From an uncultured Clostridia bacterium (GTDB lineage Bacteria; Bacillota; Clostridia; Oscillospirales; Acutalibacteraceae), in assembly GCA_946407065.1 (NCBI GenBank), contig CAMJMQ010000001.1:186001-250000 (forward strand): 64,000 nt of DNA, given 5' to 3'. The notes beneath the pieces were generated by a model. The model saw only the letters and a program-made list of their open reading frames with translations. It was not told where the DNA came from and did no database searches. Positions 14,137 to 22,990 of the stretch are shown one piece after another. The first letter of the stretch is position 1; every line of letters starts with the position of its first letter. A program made the translations under genes and the position numbers.

Positions 14137-15019
14137 TCTTTAACTCCGCTAAAAACCTACTCAACGCATTCTGCCATATTGGAAGCGGCTCGAATCCGTT
14201 TGCTATCAGTTTGCTTTTATCTAAGCGACTGTTAAATGGACGAGTTGCTTTACTCAGCCCATATTCAGCTGTGGAAACGGGAATAACCTTGGTGTCCAAT
14301 CCATATTGCCTATAAATCTCACAGCAGAAGTCATACCAGCTGATATATCCACCCTCGTTAGTAGCATGGTAGTATCCGTATTTTTCGGTTTCCACCATAT
14401 CGACCAACAAACGTGCTAAATCATATGTATAGGTCGGTGTGCCGATCTGATCGTTGACAACGCGCACCGTATCATATTTCTTACCGACATTGATCATTGT
14501 CTTGATGAAGTTATTTCCGTTCAAGCCAAACACCCATGCGATACGAACGATGAAAAACTTCTCAAGCAATTCAGCAACTGCCATCTCGCCCTCAAGCTTC
14601 GTCTGTCCGTAATAATTCAACGGAGCAAACTCCTTGCAATCAGCCTTCCACGGCTCAGCACCTTGCCCGTTGAACACATAATCGGTACTGATATAGATCA
14701 TTTTGCAATCAAGTCGCTTACATACTTCTACTATATTTCTAGTACCGATTACGTTGACTGCATAAACCTTAGCCTTATTCTCCTCGTCCTCAGCAGCGTC
14801 TACTGCCGTCCACGCAGCACAATGAATCACGGCATCGGGTTTCATCTTCCTCAATGCTTTCTCAACCGCAAACTTGTCTGTAATATCCAGCTGTACATAA
14901 TCACCGTCGGACTTCTCGATGAGGTCAGAACCAACGCAGTCGATACCACGCTTCTTCAGCTCGTTCATTACATCATATCCAAGTTGTCCTCCGACACCAG
15001 TAACAAATACTTTCATCAT
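14123..15019 (-). CDS. rmlD: dTDP-4-dehydrorhamnose reductase
   Basis: 298 residues. RmlD reduces dTDP-4-keto-L-rhamnose to dTDP-L-rhamnose with NAD(P)H. The Rossmann motif GVGGQLGYDV is at residues 7-16. Later come HCAAWTAVDAAEDE, STDYVFNG, and the catalytic Tyr-x3-Lys in NYYGQTKLEGE, with FIVRIAWVFG after it. It overlaps rmlB by four bases (ATGA-type junction), so translation is coupled. Confidence 0.95.
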   Translation of the reverse strand: MMKVFVTGVGGQLGYDVMNELKKRGIDCVGSDLIEKSDGDYVQLDITDKFAVEKALRKMKPDAVIHCAAWTAVDAAEDEENKAKVYAVNVIGTRNIVEVCKRLDCKMIYISTDYVFNGQGAEPWKADCKEFAPLNYYGQTKLEGEMAVAELLEKFFIVRIAWVFGLNGNNFIKTMINVGKKYDTVRVVNDQIGTPTYTYDLARLLVDMVETEKYGYYHATNEGGYISWYDFCCEIYRQYGLDTKVIPVSTAEYGLSKATRPFNSRLDKSKLIANGFEPLPIWQNALSRFLAELKNEQF

Positions 15020-16035
15020 CTATTCCCATACATCTTCTCATAATAGTTCTGATATTCGCCGCTGATGATCTCCTGCCACCAGTCTTTGTTATCCAGATAC
15101 CACTGGATCGTCTTTTTGATACCGTCTTCAAACTTTGTCTCAGGCAGCCAACCAAGTTCGTCATGGATCTTTGTCGGGTCAATCGCGTAACGAAGATCAT
15201 GACCCTTACGGTCGGTTACATACGTGATCAGGCTCTCAGGCTTACCGAGTTCTTTGCAAATTAACTTAACGATGTCGATATTCGCCATTTCATTATGACC
15301 GCCGACATTGTAAACCTCGCCGACTCTACCCTTGTGGATGATAAGGTCAATCGCCTTACAGTGATCCTCGACATACAGCCAATCTCGGACATTTTCACCC
15401 TTACCATAAACAGGCAGAGGCTTGTCCGCAAGAGCGTTTGCGATCATCAATGGGATCAGCTTCTCAGGGAAATGATAAGGTCCATAGTTGTTGGAGCAGC
15501 GGCTCACAGTCACAGGCAAGCCATAGGTGCGGTGGTACGCAAGCACCAATAAATCCGCTCCTGCTTTGGAAGAACTATAAGGGCTGCTGGTATGGATCGG
15601 TGTTTCCTCCGTGAAGAAAAGGTCGGGTCTGTCAAGCGGCAAATCGCCGTAAACCTCATCGGTGCTCACCTGATGATAGCGCTGAATTCCATATTTGCGG
15701 CAAGCGTCCATCAGCACCTGTGTTCCGAGAATATTGGTCTGCAAGAAGATCTCGGGATTCTCGATTGAACGGTCAACATGACTTTCTGCAGCAAAGTTGA
15801 CAACGATATCGGGATGTTCTTCCTCAAAAAGCCTATAAACAGCTTCTCTATCACAGATATCTGCCTTCACAAAGCGGAAATTCGGGTTATTTATCACGGA
15901 TTTCAGCGTAGAAAGATTGCCCGCATAGGTCAGCTTATCTAAGCAGATAATGCGATCATCCGGATGCTCTTTCAGCATATGAAAGATAAAGTTTGAACCG
16001 ATAAATCCGGCGCCGCCGGTCACAATAATTGTCAT
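15016..16035 (-). CDS. rmlB: dTDP-glucose 4,6-dehydratase
   Basis: 339 residues from ATG 16035 (MTIIVTGGAGFIGSNF), the usual N-terminus of RmlB; GAGG lies upstream. It oxidises and dehydrates dTDP-glucose to dTDP-4-keto-6-deoxyglucose. Motifs: TGGAGFIG NAD site, AAESHVDRSI, STDEVYGDLP with the catalytic Asp-Glu after Thr, and YSSSKAGAD (Tyr-x3-Lys). Its product could feed both rhamnose (RmlC/D) and the 4-amino sugar made by the aminotransferase at 25,278. Its last 325 bases recur as a truncated copy at 1396-1720. Confidence 0.96.
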   Translation of the reverse strand: MTIIVTGGAGFIGSNFIFHMLKEHPDDRIICLDKLTYAGNLSTLKSVINNPNFRFVKADICDREAVYRLFEEEHPDIVVNFAAESHVDRSIENPEIFLQTNILGTQVLMDACRKYGIQRYHQVSTDEVYGDLPLDRPDLFFTEETPIHTSSPYSSSKAGADLLVLAYHRTYGLPVTVSRCSNNYGPYHFPEKLIPLMIANALADKPLPVYGKGENVRDWLYVEDHCKAIDLIIHKGRVGEVYNVGGHNEMANIDIVKLICKELGKPESLITYVTDRKGHDLRYAIDPTKIHDELGWLPETKFEDGIKKTIQWYLDNKDWWQEIISGEYQNYYEKMYGNR

Positions 16036-16045
16036 ATGTAATACC

Positions 16046-16942
16046 TCATCTGAGTTCATCAATATATTTGCCATCCAGTACGTCCTTCAAATACTGACCG
16101 TACTGATTCTTTTTTAAAACCTCATAAACTTGGAGCACATCATTTTTTGAGATCCAGCCGTTGAGATAAGCGATCTCCTCAAGACAAGCAATCTTGCGAT
16201 GCTGGTGATCCTCCATTGTCTTGACAAAGTTGGTCGCCTCAACTAAGCTCTCATGCGTTCCGGTATCGAGCCAAGTGAAACCCTGTCCGAGCAGCTCCAC
16301 GTTCAACGTGTTGTTCTCCAGATAAATACGGTTAAGGTCGGTGATCTCCAACTCACCGCGCTTGGAAGGCTTCAAGCCTTTTGCGTATTCAACAACTTTA
16401 TTGTCGTAAAAGTATAAGCCGGTAACACAATAATTGGTCTTAGGCTGTTCAGGCTTTTCCTCGATCGAAATCGCCTTGCCGTTATGGTCAAATTCAACGA
16501 TACCGAAGCGTTCCGGATCATCCACATAGTAACCGAAGATAGTTGCGCCTTTACCGTTTTCAGCATTCTCCACAGCCGCCTTTAAGCGCTTTTTCAGACC
16601 GTGTCCGGCAAAGATATTATCGCCGAGTACCATTGCGGCACAATCGTTTCCGATAAAATCAGCACCGATAATAAACGCCTGGGCTAAGCCATCGGGGGAT
16701 GGTTGGATCGCATAGGTAAGATGAACACCGAACTGATGTCCGTCGCCGAGTAACGCCTCAAATCGCGGCGTATCCTGCGGAGTAGAAATGATCAGAATAT
16801 CACGAATGCCAGCGTTCATCAATACCGACAACGGATAGTAAATCATCGGCTTATCATAGATCGGCAGCAACTGTTTTGATGTTACCTTTGTTAACGGATA
16901 TAGGCGAGTGCCGGAACCACCGGCAAGAATAATACCTTTCAA
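16046..16942 (-). CDS. rmlA: Glucose-1-phosphate thymidylyltransferase
   Basis: 298 residues from a TTG at 16942, giving the normal start [25 protein letters not shown] lies eight bases upstream, which favours TTG over a GTG nine bases earlier. It joins dTTP and glucose-1-phosphate to dTDP-glucose, the first step of the rhamnose pathway. Seen: the signature loop [34 protein letters not shown] and [12 protein letters not shown] 30-codon stub of a different rmlA-like gene lies at 20,325. Confidence 0.96.
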   Translation of the reverse strand: MKGIILAGGSGTRLYPLTKVTSKQLLPIYDKPMIYYPLSVLMNAGIRDILIISTPQDTPRFEALLGDGHQFGVHLTYAIQPSPDGLAQAFIIGADFIGNDCAAMVLGDNIFAGHGLKKRLKAAVENAENGKGATIFGYYVDDPERFGIVEFDHNGKAISIEEKPEQPKTNYCVTGLYFYDNKVVEYAKGLKPSKRGELEITDLNRIYLENNTLNVELLGQGFTWLDTGTHESLVEATNFVKTMEDHQHRKIACLEEIAYLNGWISKNDVLQVYEVLKKNQYGQYLKDVLDGKYIDELR

Positions 16943-17018
16943 AACGATCACCCTCTTGGTTTAAATGTAATTTCACTGATTATATTTCATAAATATTCTC
17001 TTGATTGATCGATAAAAC

Positions 17019-18044
17019 CTATCGCTGCACTCTTCCGTTTCCTCCGTTTGCTACGAGGTTTTCAACATCAGTGACAGAGACGCGATTAAAATCGCCCTCG
17101 ATCGTGTGCTTCAAACAACTTGCCGCGGCAGCGAACTCAACAGTATCTTTATCCGTTTTTCCCGTGATCAATCCATAGACGATACCTGCGGTAAAGCTAT
17201 CGCCGCCACCGACGCGATCAACGATTTGAATATCGTATTCAGTAGAATGAACACAGTCCCCGGTCTCAGCGTCATAAATCAGTCCGCTCCAACCATTCCT
17301 GCTTGCCGAATAGCTTTTTCTAAGAGTGACCGCAACCTTTTTGCAACCGTATAGAGAACAAATCTCACGCGAAACATTTCTGTAGCCGTCAATGCTGAGT
17401 TCGCCGTTTTCGACATCTGAGTTATCCGCTTTGATTCCGAGTACTTTTTCCGCGTCCTCTTCATTTGCTATGCAGACATCCACAAACGGCAGCAGCTTTT
17501 TCATTACACTCTGGGCTTTCTCGCTTGTCCACAGATTCTTTCTGTAATTCAAATCACAAGAGATTTTGACGCCTTTTTCTTTGGCTTTTCTGCAAGCTTG
17601 CTCACAGATTTCAGCTACATTATCACCGAGAGCAGGGTTGATTCCTGTCCAATGGAACCACTCCACACCTTCAAACAGACTATCCCAATCGAAATCGTTA
17701 GAATCCGCAAGAGCAATTGCTGAATAAGCCCTGTCATAAATTACCTTTGACGGCCTTTGCGACGCTCCCTTTTCAAGATAATAAAGACCCATTCTGCCGT
17801 TTCCGTAGGTTATTTTATCGGTGTTTACGCCAAAATACTTGAGTGCTTTTTCCGCTGCGGCACCGATATCATTATCAGGTAGCTTCGTGACAAATTCACT
17901 GTTCAATCCAAAGTTGGCAAGTGAAACAGCTACATTTGCTTCGCCTCCGCAAAAAGTTGCATCTAAGCTGTCTTTTTGAAAAAGTCTGTTATATCCCGGA
18001 GCGGAAAGCCTCAATAAAAGCTCGCCAAAACATAAAACCTTCAT
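17019..18044 (-). CDS. PfkB-family sugar kinase (2-keto-3-deoxygluconate kinase type)
   Basis: 341 residues from ATG 18044, preceded by GGGAGA. PfkB kinases phosphorylate sugars with ATP. Motifs: FGELLLRLSAPG start, FCGGEANVAVSLANFG substrate motif, SCDLNYRKNLW, and the C-terminal signature DRVGGGDSFTAGI with catalytic Asp. The closest type I can name is KDG kinase. It overlaps the aldolase stop region, so it is translated with it; together with the CMP transferase it suggests metabolism of a keto-acid sugar. The exact substrate is unknown. Confidence 0.8.
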   Translation of the reverse strand: MKVLCFGELLLRLSAPGYNRLFQKDSLDATFCGGEANVAVSLANFGLNSEFVTKLPDNDIGAAAEKALKYFGVNTDKITYGNGRMGLYYLEKGASQRPSKVIYDRAYSAIALADSNDFDWDSLFEGVEWFHWTGINPALGDNVAEICEQACRKAKEKGVKISCDLNYRKNLWTSEKAQSVMKKLLPFVDVCIANEEDAEKVLGIKADNSDVENGELSIDGYRNVSREICSLYGCKKVAVTLRKSYSASRNGWSGLIYDAETGDCVHSTEYDIQIVDRVGGGDSFTAGIVYGLITGKTDKDTVEFAAAASCLKHTIEGDFNRVSVTDVENLVANGGNGRVQR

Positions 18045-18055
18045 ACAATCTCCCA

Positions 18056-19624
18056 TTATATCTGAATGTTCTTCGGTGTCGTCAGAAAACGAATATCGAC
18101 CTCTTTACTGTATCTTGAGATGATCTTGTTCATTCCCTCGTTCATTGCGTCAAGTACAGCGTTCTTACTGATGATCTCCAACTTGGAGTCACTGTAGTTC
18201 TGCTTGACATCGTGTGTATATCCATCAAATCCTGCAAGATAGATTTCTTTAACGCCCAGATCGATAAAGAATCTGATCGCCATCAAACCGGCGTTATCCT
18301 TTACTGCTTCCTCATCATTGAGCAACTTCTTATACGGAATACTGAGATACACCTTGCCTGTGGGGATATTAGACGTTACGATGCATTTCTTGTGGCTTTC
18401 CTTAAGCTCTTTGAACCGCCTTAAGTTACTCAAGAAAATATACTCGGAACCGTCAAAATCAAAATTAACACTGGCAGAAATGACCTCTTGATCATTAAGA
18501 AATGAATTGATTTTTTCTTTCTCATCCGCAGAGCTTTTACCGGGTGCTATCAGAAGGAGCTTCTTGTCTCTGATTGCTGACTTCAGTTCAGCAATATGTT
18601 CATCGTTATCTCTGCCTTTTTCCATATATCGGAGATATAAATCCTCAATGTACGCTTTATCAAAAACGACCTTTTTATCATCGTCCATCATGGAGAAAAT
18701 CTCGTTCATATCCTCGACAGTCAGTGTCTTTTTGTCGTCCAAATAGCCCGCATAATTTGGATGGGCATTATGTGACGCAGAGAGATAGTTCGGTAAAGAA
18801 TATCCCCAGTAATTGCGCTGATAAAAGTCGTTGAGTATTTCATCAATAATTGTTAATAGTGGTTTGATATGATATTCTTTGTCGTAGTTTTCGTTCAAGA
18901 AACTAACAAACAGCTCTGTATTGAGATTGCCTGCTCCTCTTCCCATACCATAAACAGAGGAGTCAATGATCAGATTTCTGCTGGTAGTTACACCGCACAG
19001 TGTCTGTGCGTTAGAATAAGCAAGCTGCATATTATTATGAGAGTGGAATCCGATCCAAATCTTCTCGTCCAGATTGTGCTCAACCATATAAAAAAGTCTG
19101 GTCAGATCCTTTCCCTTCATCATTCCAAAGCTGTCAACAATATAAAAAGCGTAAGGATTCAGTTGATTAACACTTTTTATCAGCTCAAGAAACTCTTCAT
19201 CCGTATATGCCAAAGATACCATAGCCTGAATAAACACGAGATACCCTTTTGCGCTGATCTTTTTACAGAGTTCCAACGCCGAGGCCATGTCTTTTTTATG
19301 AAATGCCACTCTGATTCCGTCAACTGATTTTCCGTCATACTCGGGAAGTTCATCGGCGTCATATTCGCCGGCATTTACCATAGCGACAAACAGCTTTCCG
19401 TTCTTATCGGAAGGTATGACTTCTTTTATCTCTTCAAGAGTGTTAAACTTGGAGACATTTTTATCAAAAACAGACTTATTACTGAGAAATCCACATTCAA
19501 CTACATCGATACCCGCGCTGACTAGAGCGTCAGTGATTCTTTGAATGTTTTCAAATCCAAATTCCCAGTTATTGCAGTATCCTCCATCACGGAGAGTACA
19601 ATCCAAAACATGTATTTTGTTCAT
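18056..19624 (-). CDS. DRE-TIM aldolase fused to a DUF115-like domain
   Basis: 522 residues. Residues 1-265 are a DRE-TIM aldolase domain of the HMG-CoA lyase/4-hydroxy-2-oxovalerate aldolase kind: LDCTLRDGGYCNNWEF carries the D-R-E type Arg-Asp pair, GFHSHNNMQLAYSNA the metal-binding His-x-His, and YGMGRGAGNLNTE the substrate loop. Residues about 345-520 form a second alpha/beta domain (KLLLIAPGKSS, then VKEIYLAGFDGY) that resembles the MptE/DUF115 fold also seen in the 28,222 gene. I infer that it builds a 2-keto acid sugar by aldol addition of pyruvate. It ends at the kinase start, and its ATG is three bases after the CMP-transferase stop side. A broken second copy lies near 37,200. Confidence 0.75.
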   Translation of the reverse strand: MNKIHVLDCTLRDGGYCNNWEFGFENIQRITDALVSAGIDVVECGFLSNKSVFDKNVSKFNTLEEIKEVIPSDKNGKLFVAMVNAGEYDADELPEYDGKSVDGIRVAFHKKDMASALELCKKISAKGYLVFIQAMVSLAYTDEEFLELIKSVNQLNPYAFYIVDSFGMMKGKDLTRLFYMVEHNLDEKIWIGFHSHNNMQLAYSNAQTLCGVTTSRNLIIDSSVYGMGRGAGNLNTELFVSFLNENYDKEYHIKPLLTIIDEILNDFYQRNYWGYSLPNYLSASHNAHPNYAGYLDDKKTLTVEDMNEIFSMMDDDKKVVFDKAYIEDLYLRYMEKGRDNDEHIAELKSAIRDKKLLLIAPGKSSADEKEKINSFLNDQEVISASVNFDFDGSEYIFLSNLRRFKELKESHKKCIVTSNIPTGKVYLSIPYKKLLNDEEAVKDNAGLMAIRFFIDLGVKEIYLAGFDGYTHDVKQNYSDSKLEIISKNAVLDAMNEGMNKIISRYSKEVDIRFLTTPKNIQI

Positions 19625-19627
19625 CTA

Positions 19628-20290
19628 TTACTCCTTGGGATTAATAAACAAATGGTTAAAAATGGCGTCAGCAATCATAAAATCCTCAGGTTCATCAATA
19701 TCGATACTCTCTATTTCACTGACTTCGACAATATATGGCTTGTTCCCGATTCTGCGGTTCAGTTTCGTGATCACATCGCTATTGTATATGTAAAATCCGC
19801 TTGTTTCCTCAAACAAAGGCGGAAGATCCTGTGTACGGGGAATACTATCCAACTCATAGTTGAAAGGGCGATTATCCTTCCACAGAAAGTCCTGAAGCTT
19901 TTTCGCAGCGAACGACGAATCGTACTCTCCACTGAGTACAGCGCTCAGACCTTTCTCTATTGATTCTTTTGAAATGAACGGTGCCGTGGTGTGAGTCATA
20001 ACGTAAACATCAGCAGGGACATCCTCAGCAAAACAGAGGAGCACCTCATTCATCTTTGTGGTATCCTGATCCAAGGATTCACTGCGCCTGAGGTATTTTA
20101 CTCCGCTAGGGATGTACTCCTGAATATCAGGATTGCTGCAATAAACATATACTTCGTCAATTCCTTCAACAGTAAGTAATGTTGAAAGAATGTAGAAGCA
20201 TAGTGGTTTACCGTTCGTAAAACACTTCGTGTTCTTCTGCGGTAACCTGCGGTTATTCAGTTTCATCGGTACAATTGCTACTGTTTTCAT
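19628..20290 (-). CDS. CMP-sugar (acylneuraminate-type) cytidylyltransferase
   Basis: 220 residues from ATG 20290 (GAGGTCAAT upstream), starting MKTVAIVPMKLNNRRLPQKN. The family activates sialic, KDO-like and other ulosonic acids with CTP. The N-terminal P-loop-like I-P-x-K-x-N-x-R-x-x-x-K-N motif and the later THTTAPFISKESIEKGL and SIDIDEPEDF (metal-binding Asp) are present. A CMP sugar from this enzyme fits the aldolase next door. A second copy with a stop codon lies at 37,306. Confidence 0.85.
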   Translation of the reverse strand: MKTVAIVPMKLNNRRLPQKNTKCFTNGKPLCFYILSTLLTVEGIDEVYVYCSNPDIQEYIPSGVKYLRRSESLDQDTTKMNEVLLCFAEDVPADVYVMTHTTAPFISKESIEKGLSAVLSGEYDSSFAAKKLQDFLWKDNRPFNYELDSIPRTQDLPPLFEETSGFYIYNSDVITKLNRRIGNKPYIVEVSEIESIDIDEPEDFMIADAIFNHLFINPKE

Positions 20291-20324
20291 ATTGACCTCG
20301 TATTCGCTACAAACGCACAAATAA

Positions 20325-20417
20325 TTAATCATATATCGGCAACAGATGCTTTGACACCGCTACCGTCATCGGATATAATCTTGTCCCGTGCCCTCCGGCA
20401 AGAATGATACCTTTCAT
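20325..20417 (-). pseudogene. N-terminal stub of an rmlA-like nucleotidyltransferase
   Basis: ATG 20417 opens 30 codons, [20 protein letters not shown], then SKHLLPIYD and TAA. This is the nucleotide-binding start of a glucose-1-phosphate thymidylyltransferase, cut off where the upstream region of the CMP transferase begins. It differs from the intact rmlA (GGH for [12 protein letters not shown] for LTKVTSKQL), so it comes from another gene. It marks an old recombination junction. Confidence 0.8.
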
Positions 20418-20427
20418 AGAAACCTCA

Positions 20428-20772
20428 TTATAACGAATAGATAATGATACCAACAATTATAATTGATAGTCCCAGCATCTTTTTCTTTGTGATTCTTTCT
20501 TTGAGGAACAGCCAGCTGAGAACCGCTACGAAGATGTATCCCGCGGACTCGAGGATCGGTCCTAAAGAAAGTGGTATAACCGTATATGCCCAAATCGAAC
20601 AGAGAGTCGCGCCAAAGAAAATAATGTACGCAAAGATGACTCTGGCGTTCAGATACTCTCTGATCTTATTCGGATATTCCTTTTGAGCCGCCTTTTTGAG
20701 GATGATTTGAGACGCCGACGAAATAAATACGCCGAATATGAATATCAGTGAAAACAATATCTTTTCATTCAT
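20428..20772 (-). CDS. Small multidrug-resistance-like membrane protein, partner A
   Basis: 114 residues with four predicted membrane helices and the SMR/EamA pattern (LILKKAAQ after helix 1; [23 protein letters not shown]). Such proteins, as in ArnE/ArnF, act in pairs to flip undecaprenyl-phosphate sugars. Its partner gene overlaps it by eight bases, and a GtrB-like glycosyltransferase follows upstream in the operon, supporting a flippase role rather than drug efflux. Confidence 0.75.
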   Translation of the reverse strand: MNEKILFSLIFIFGVFISSASQIILKKAAQKEYPNKIREYLNARVIFAYIIFFGATLCSIWAYTVIPLSLGPILESAGYIFVAVLSWLFLKERITKKKMLGLSIIIVGIIIYSL

Positions 20773-21133
20773 CTGCTCTCACCACCACTATCACACCGAC
20801 AATTACGATCAGCGCTCCGACTATCATATTCCACTTTACAGTTTCATGGAAGAACAAAGCTCCCCAAAGAATTCCCCATGCGATTGTCACCGCTTTGTTG
20901 GCATAAGCGGTATTCAGTGGTAGATGTTTAATGATCTGCTGCCAAACGATTGCGTAAACACCGAGGTTGATAATCACCAGCGCATACCAGAACAGCCACC
21001 AAAATGAAAGAAATTCATTTTGAGCAGCCATCTTAGAGCATACGCCGCTAAGAGAATATACAGCTAATAGTATATGTAAAACAATCAAATACTTGATACC
21101 ATCATTTCTTTTTTTCTCGTCATTCATCATCAT
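20765..21133 (-). CDS. Small multidrug-resistance-like membrane protein, partner B
   Basis: 122 residues, four hydrophobic segments after a charged 14-residue start. It carries NTAYANKAVTIAWGILWGALFFHE, similar in position to the conserved third-helix region of SMR proteins. It overlaps the GT2 gene by 14 bases (several ATG codons overlap its GATGATGATGAA end) and partner A by eight, so the three genes are tightly coupled. It is probably one half of a heterodimeric lipid-linked-sugar flippase. Confidence 0.75.
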   Translation of the reverse strand: MMMNDEKKRNDGIKYLIVLHILLAVYSLSGVCSKMAAQNEFLSFWWLFWYALVIINLGVYAIVWQQIIKHLPLNTAYANKAVTIAWGILWGALFFHETVKWNMIVGALIVIVGVIVVVRADE

Positions 21134-22070
21134 CGATATTCACTGTTTCTCTAACTACATACTGCGGAGAATTATTGATGCTGATATAAATTCTACCAAT
21201 ATACTCACCGATCATACCGAGCATCAGCATAATCAATCCACCAATAAACAACATAATGGCAACTGTAGAACTCCAACCGACGCTGATGTCGGGAACAACT
21301 AATTTTCTGATAATAGTAACTATGCCGAATATAAAGCCGATAATAGCACAAATCACGCCAATCAGTGAGGAGAATCTGAGCGGCACCACCGAGAAAGCGG
21401 TAAAACCGTTCATCCAAAGCTTAATCAGCTTACTGAGCGAATACCCGGATTTTCCGTCTTCACGCTCTCTGTGATCGACATCAACATTGATTATCTTTTT
21501 TGTTGTTCTGAAAACCAGACCTCCGATATAGGGATATGGATTATCATACTTTATCATATCAAGAGCAACAAACCTCTTCATCACATAGTAGCTGCTCGCA
21601 AATAATCCCTTTGGCTTGCCGAGAAGAATCTCATTCATTTTTCCATTGAACCATGTTCCCATTCTTCTGCCTAAAGACTGTTTTATGGTCGCATATCTCG
21701 CATATACTACGTCCACATCCTCACTAAGAAGATCTATCATTTTGAACACTTGGTCAATCGGAGTTTGACCATCATCATCCGCAGAAACAATAATATCCCC
21801 TGTGCAGGCTCTATATCCCGCCATGAGCGCGGAATGCTGCCCAAAGTTTTTTGAGAAGGATATCGCCTTAATGTAATTTTTTTCCTCAGCCAACCTTTTT
21901 ATGACCGACCACACATCATCGGGAGATGAATCATTCACCAAAATGATTTCGTAATCGTATTCTTCGTGAAGATTCATCGTAGCATCAATTTCATCCACAA
22001 CAGATGAGATTGAATTCATCGAATTATAGCATGGTATTACAAACGATATCAATTGTCTTTTGTCTATCAT
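21120..22070 (-). CDS. GtrB-like polyprenyl-phosphate glycosyltransferase
   Basis: 316 residues. Residues 1-220 are a GT-A family 2 domain (SFVIPCYNS; ILVNDSSPDDVW; SADDDGQTP metal site; GQHSALMAGYRA). Two membrane helices follow (about 235-260 and 268-295), the layout of GtrB and dolichol-phosphate-mannose synthase relatives. Such enzymes put a sugar on undecaprenyl phosphate at the inner face. With the SMR pair and the GT-C-like protein at 26,423 it forms a three-part glycosylation system. Confidence 0.88.
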   Translation of the reverse strand: MIDKRQLISFVIPCYNSMNSISSVVDEIDATMNLHEEYDYEIILVNDSSPDDVWSVIKRLAEEKNYIKAISFSKNFGQHSALMAGYRACTGDIIVSADDDGQTPIDQVFKMIDLLSEDVDVVYARYATIKQSLGRRMGTWFNGKMNEILLGKPKGLFASSYYVMKRFVALDMIKYDNPYPYIGGLVFRTTKKIINVDVDHREREDGKSGYSLSKLIKLWMNGFTAFSVVPLRFSSLIGVICAIIGFIFGIVTIIRKLVVPDISVGWSSTVAIMLFIGGLIMLMLGMIGEYIGRIYISINNSPQYVVRETVNIDDDE

Positions 22071-22077
22071 TTCAATT

Positions 22078-22974
22078 TCACCTGTTTTTCAAGTAATCTG
22101 CATATTCCAGAATCGCTTCATCGATCGTCACACAGGGCTCATAATTCATATCGAGCTTTATCTTATCAAGAGAAATATCCCACGAGACATTGTCAGAAGG
22201 GTCTTCTCTGTCGAGAAAAACGATTTTTGATTCACTGCCAATTAAACTGATACATCTTTGTGCGAGGTCATAATTAGAAATCAGATTGTAGCTTCCGAGA
22301 TTATAGACCCCGCGGGCCTGAGAGTTGATGGCTTTATAGATAGCTTGTGAAATATCTCTTACATGAATATATGTCTGTTTTCTGGTTCCTTTTCCGATAA
22401 GCGTTATATCTTCGTTATTGAGCGCTTTGCTAACAAAAATGGGGAAAATCGTTCTCGGATTGACTCCGATTCCAATAGGAGAACAAATACGGAAACTCAC
22501 TGTACGCAACCCTTTCGAATAGTCTGCATAATTAGCGAGAAGTTCCTGCATATACTTAGTTACATGATACACGGTCGGAGGTTTTATCGGATGCTCCTCG
22601 GTGATCGGGAGCTTTACCGGAGATCCGATCACCGGTAAGCTAGACATTTGGACAAATGTGTTTATTTCATTTTTCTGACAGAACTCAATCAACCTTTGTG
22701 TGCCCGTACAATTGTTACACACCACCTCGACAGTGTCCGGCTCTCCGCGCATATCGGCTGCCAAGTGAACAACAGCATCGATCCTTTCAGCTTTTATGCC
22801 ATCAATTATACCGTCAACCTCTGCGGTTGATAGATTGCAGCAAATATATTCATCGCACTGTTTCGAGGAAGATTCAGCTAAATCAAGACCAATGACATAG
22901 TCGCCCTGATCCATCAAGTATTCGCAGACATGTCCTCCGATAAAACCATTTGATCCTGTAACAAGAATATTCAT
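22078..22974 (-). CDS. NAD-dependent epimerase/dehydratase
   Basis: 298 residues of the extended SDR family. Seen: GSNGFIGGHVCEYL (NAD site), VHLAAD, the Ser of VQMSSLPV, and YHVTKYMQE (Tyr-x3-Lys). The substrate is a nucleotide sugar that cannot be named from sequence. Flanked by ATP-grasp and GtrB-like genes, it may make or modify the sugar used by the GtrB-like enzyme. Confidence 0.85.
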   Translation of the reverse strand: MNILVTGSNGFIGGHVCEYLMDQGDYVIGLDLAESSSKQCDEYICCNLSTAEVDGIIDGIKAERIDAVVHLAADMRGEPDTVEVVCNNCTGTQRLIEFCQKNEINTFVQMSSLPVIGSPVKLPITEEHPIKPPTVYHVTKYMQELLANYADYSKGLRTVSFRICSPIGIGVNPRTIFPIFVSKALNNEDITLIGKGTRKQTYIHVRDISQAIYKAINSQARGVYNLGSYNLISNYDLAQRCISLIGSESKIVFLDREDPSDNVSWDISLDKIKLDMNYEPCVTIDEAILEYADYLKNR

Positions 22975-22990
22975 AACCTCAACCTTTTCC

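Noticed and set aside
18212..19327. Plus-strand frames opposite the aldolase
   Set aside because: Antisense to conserved DRE-TIM motifs, and no start signals.
20428..21133. SMR pair as drug efflux pump
   Set aside because: Tight overlap with a GtrB-like glycosyltransferase and position inside the polymer operon favour a lipid-linked sugar flippase.
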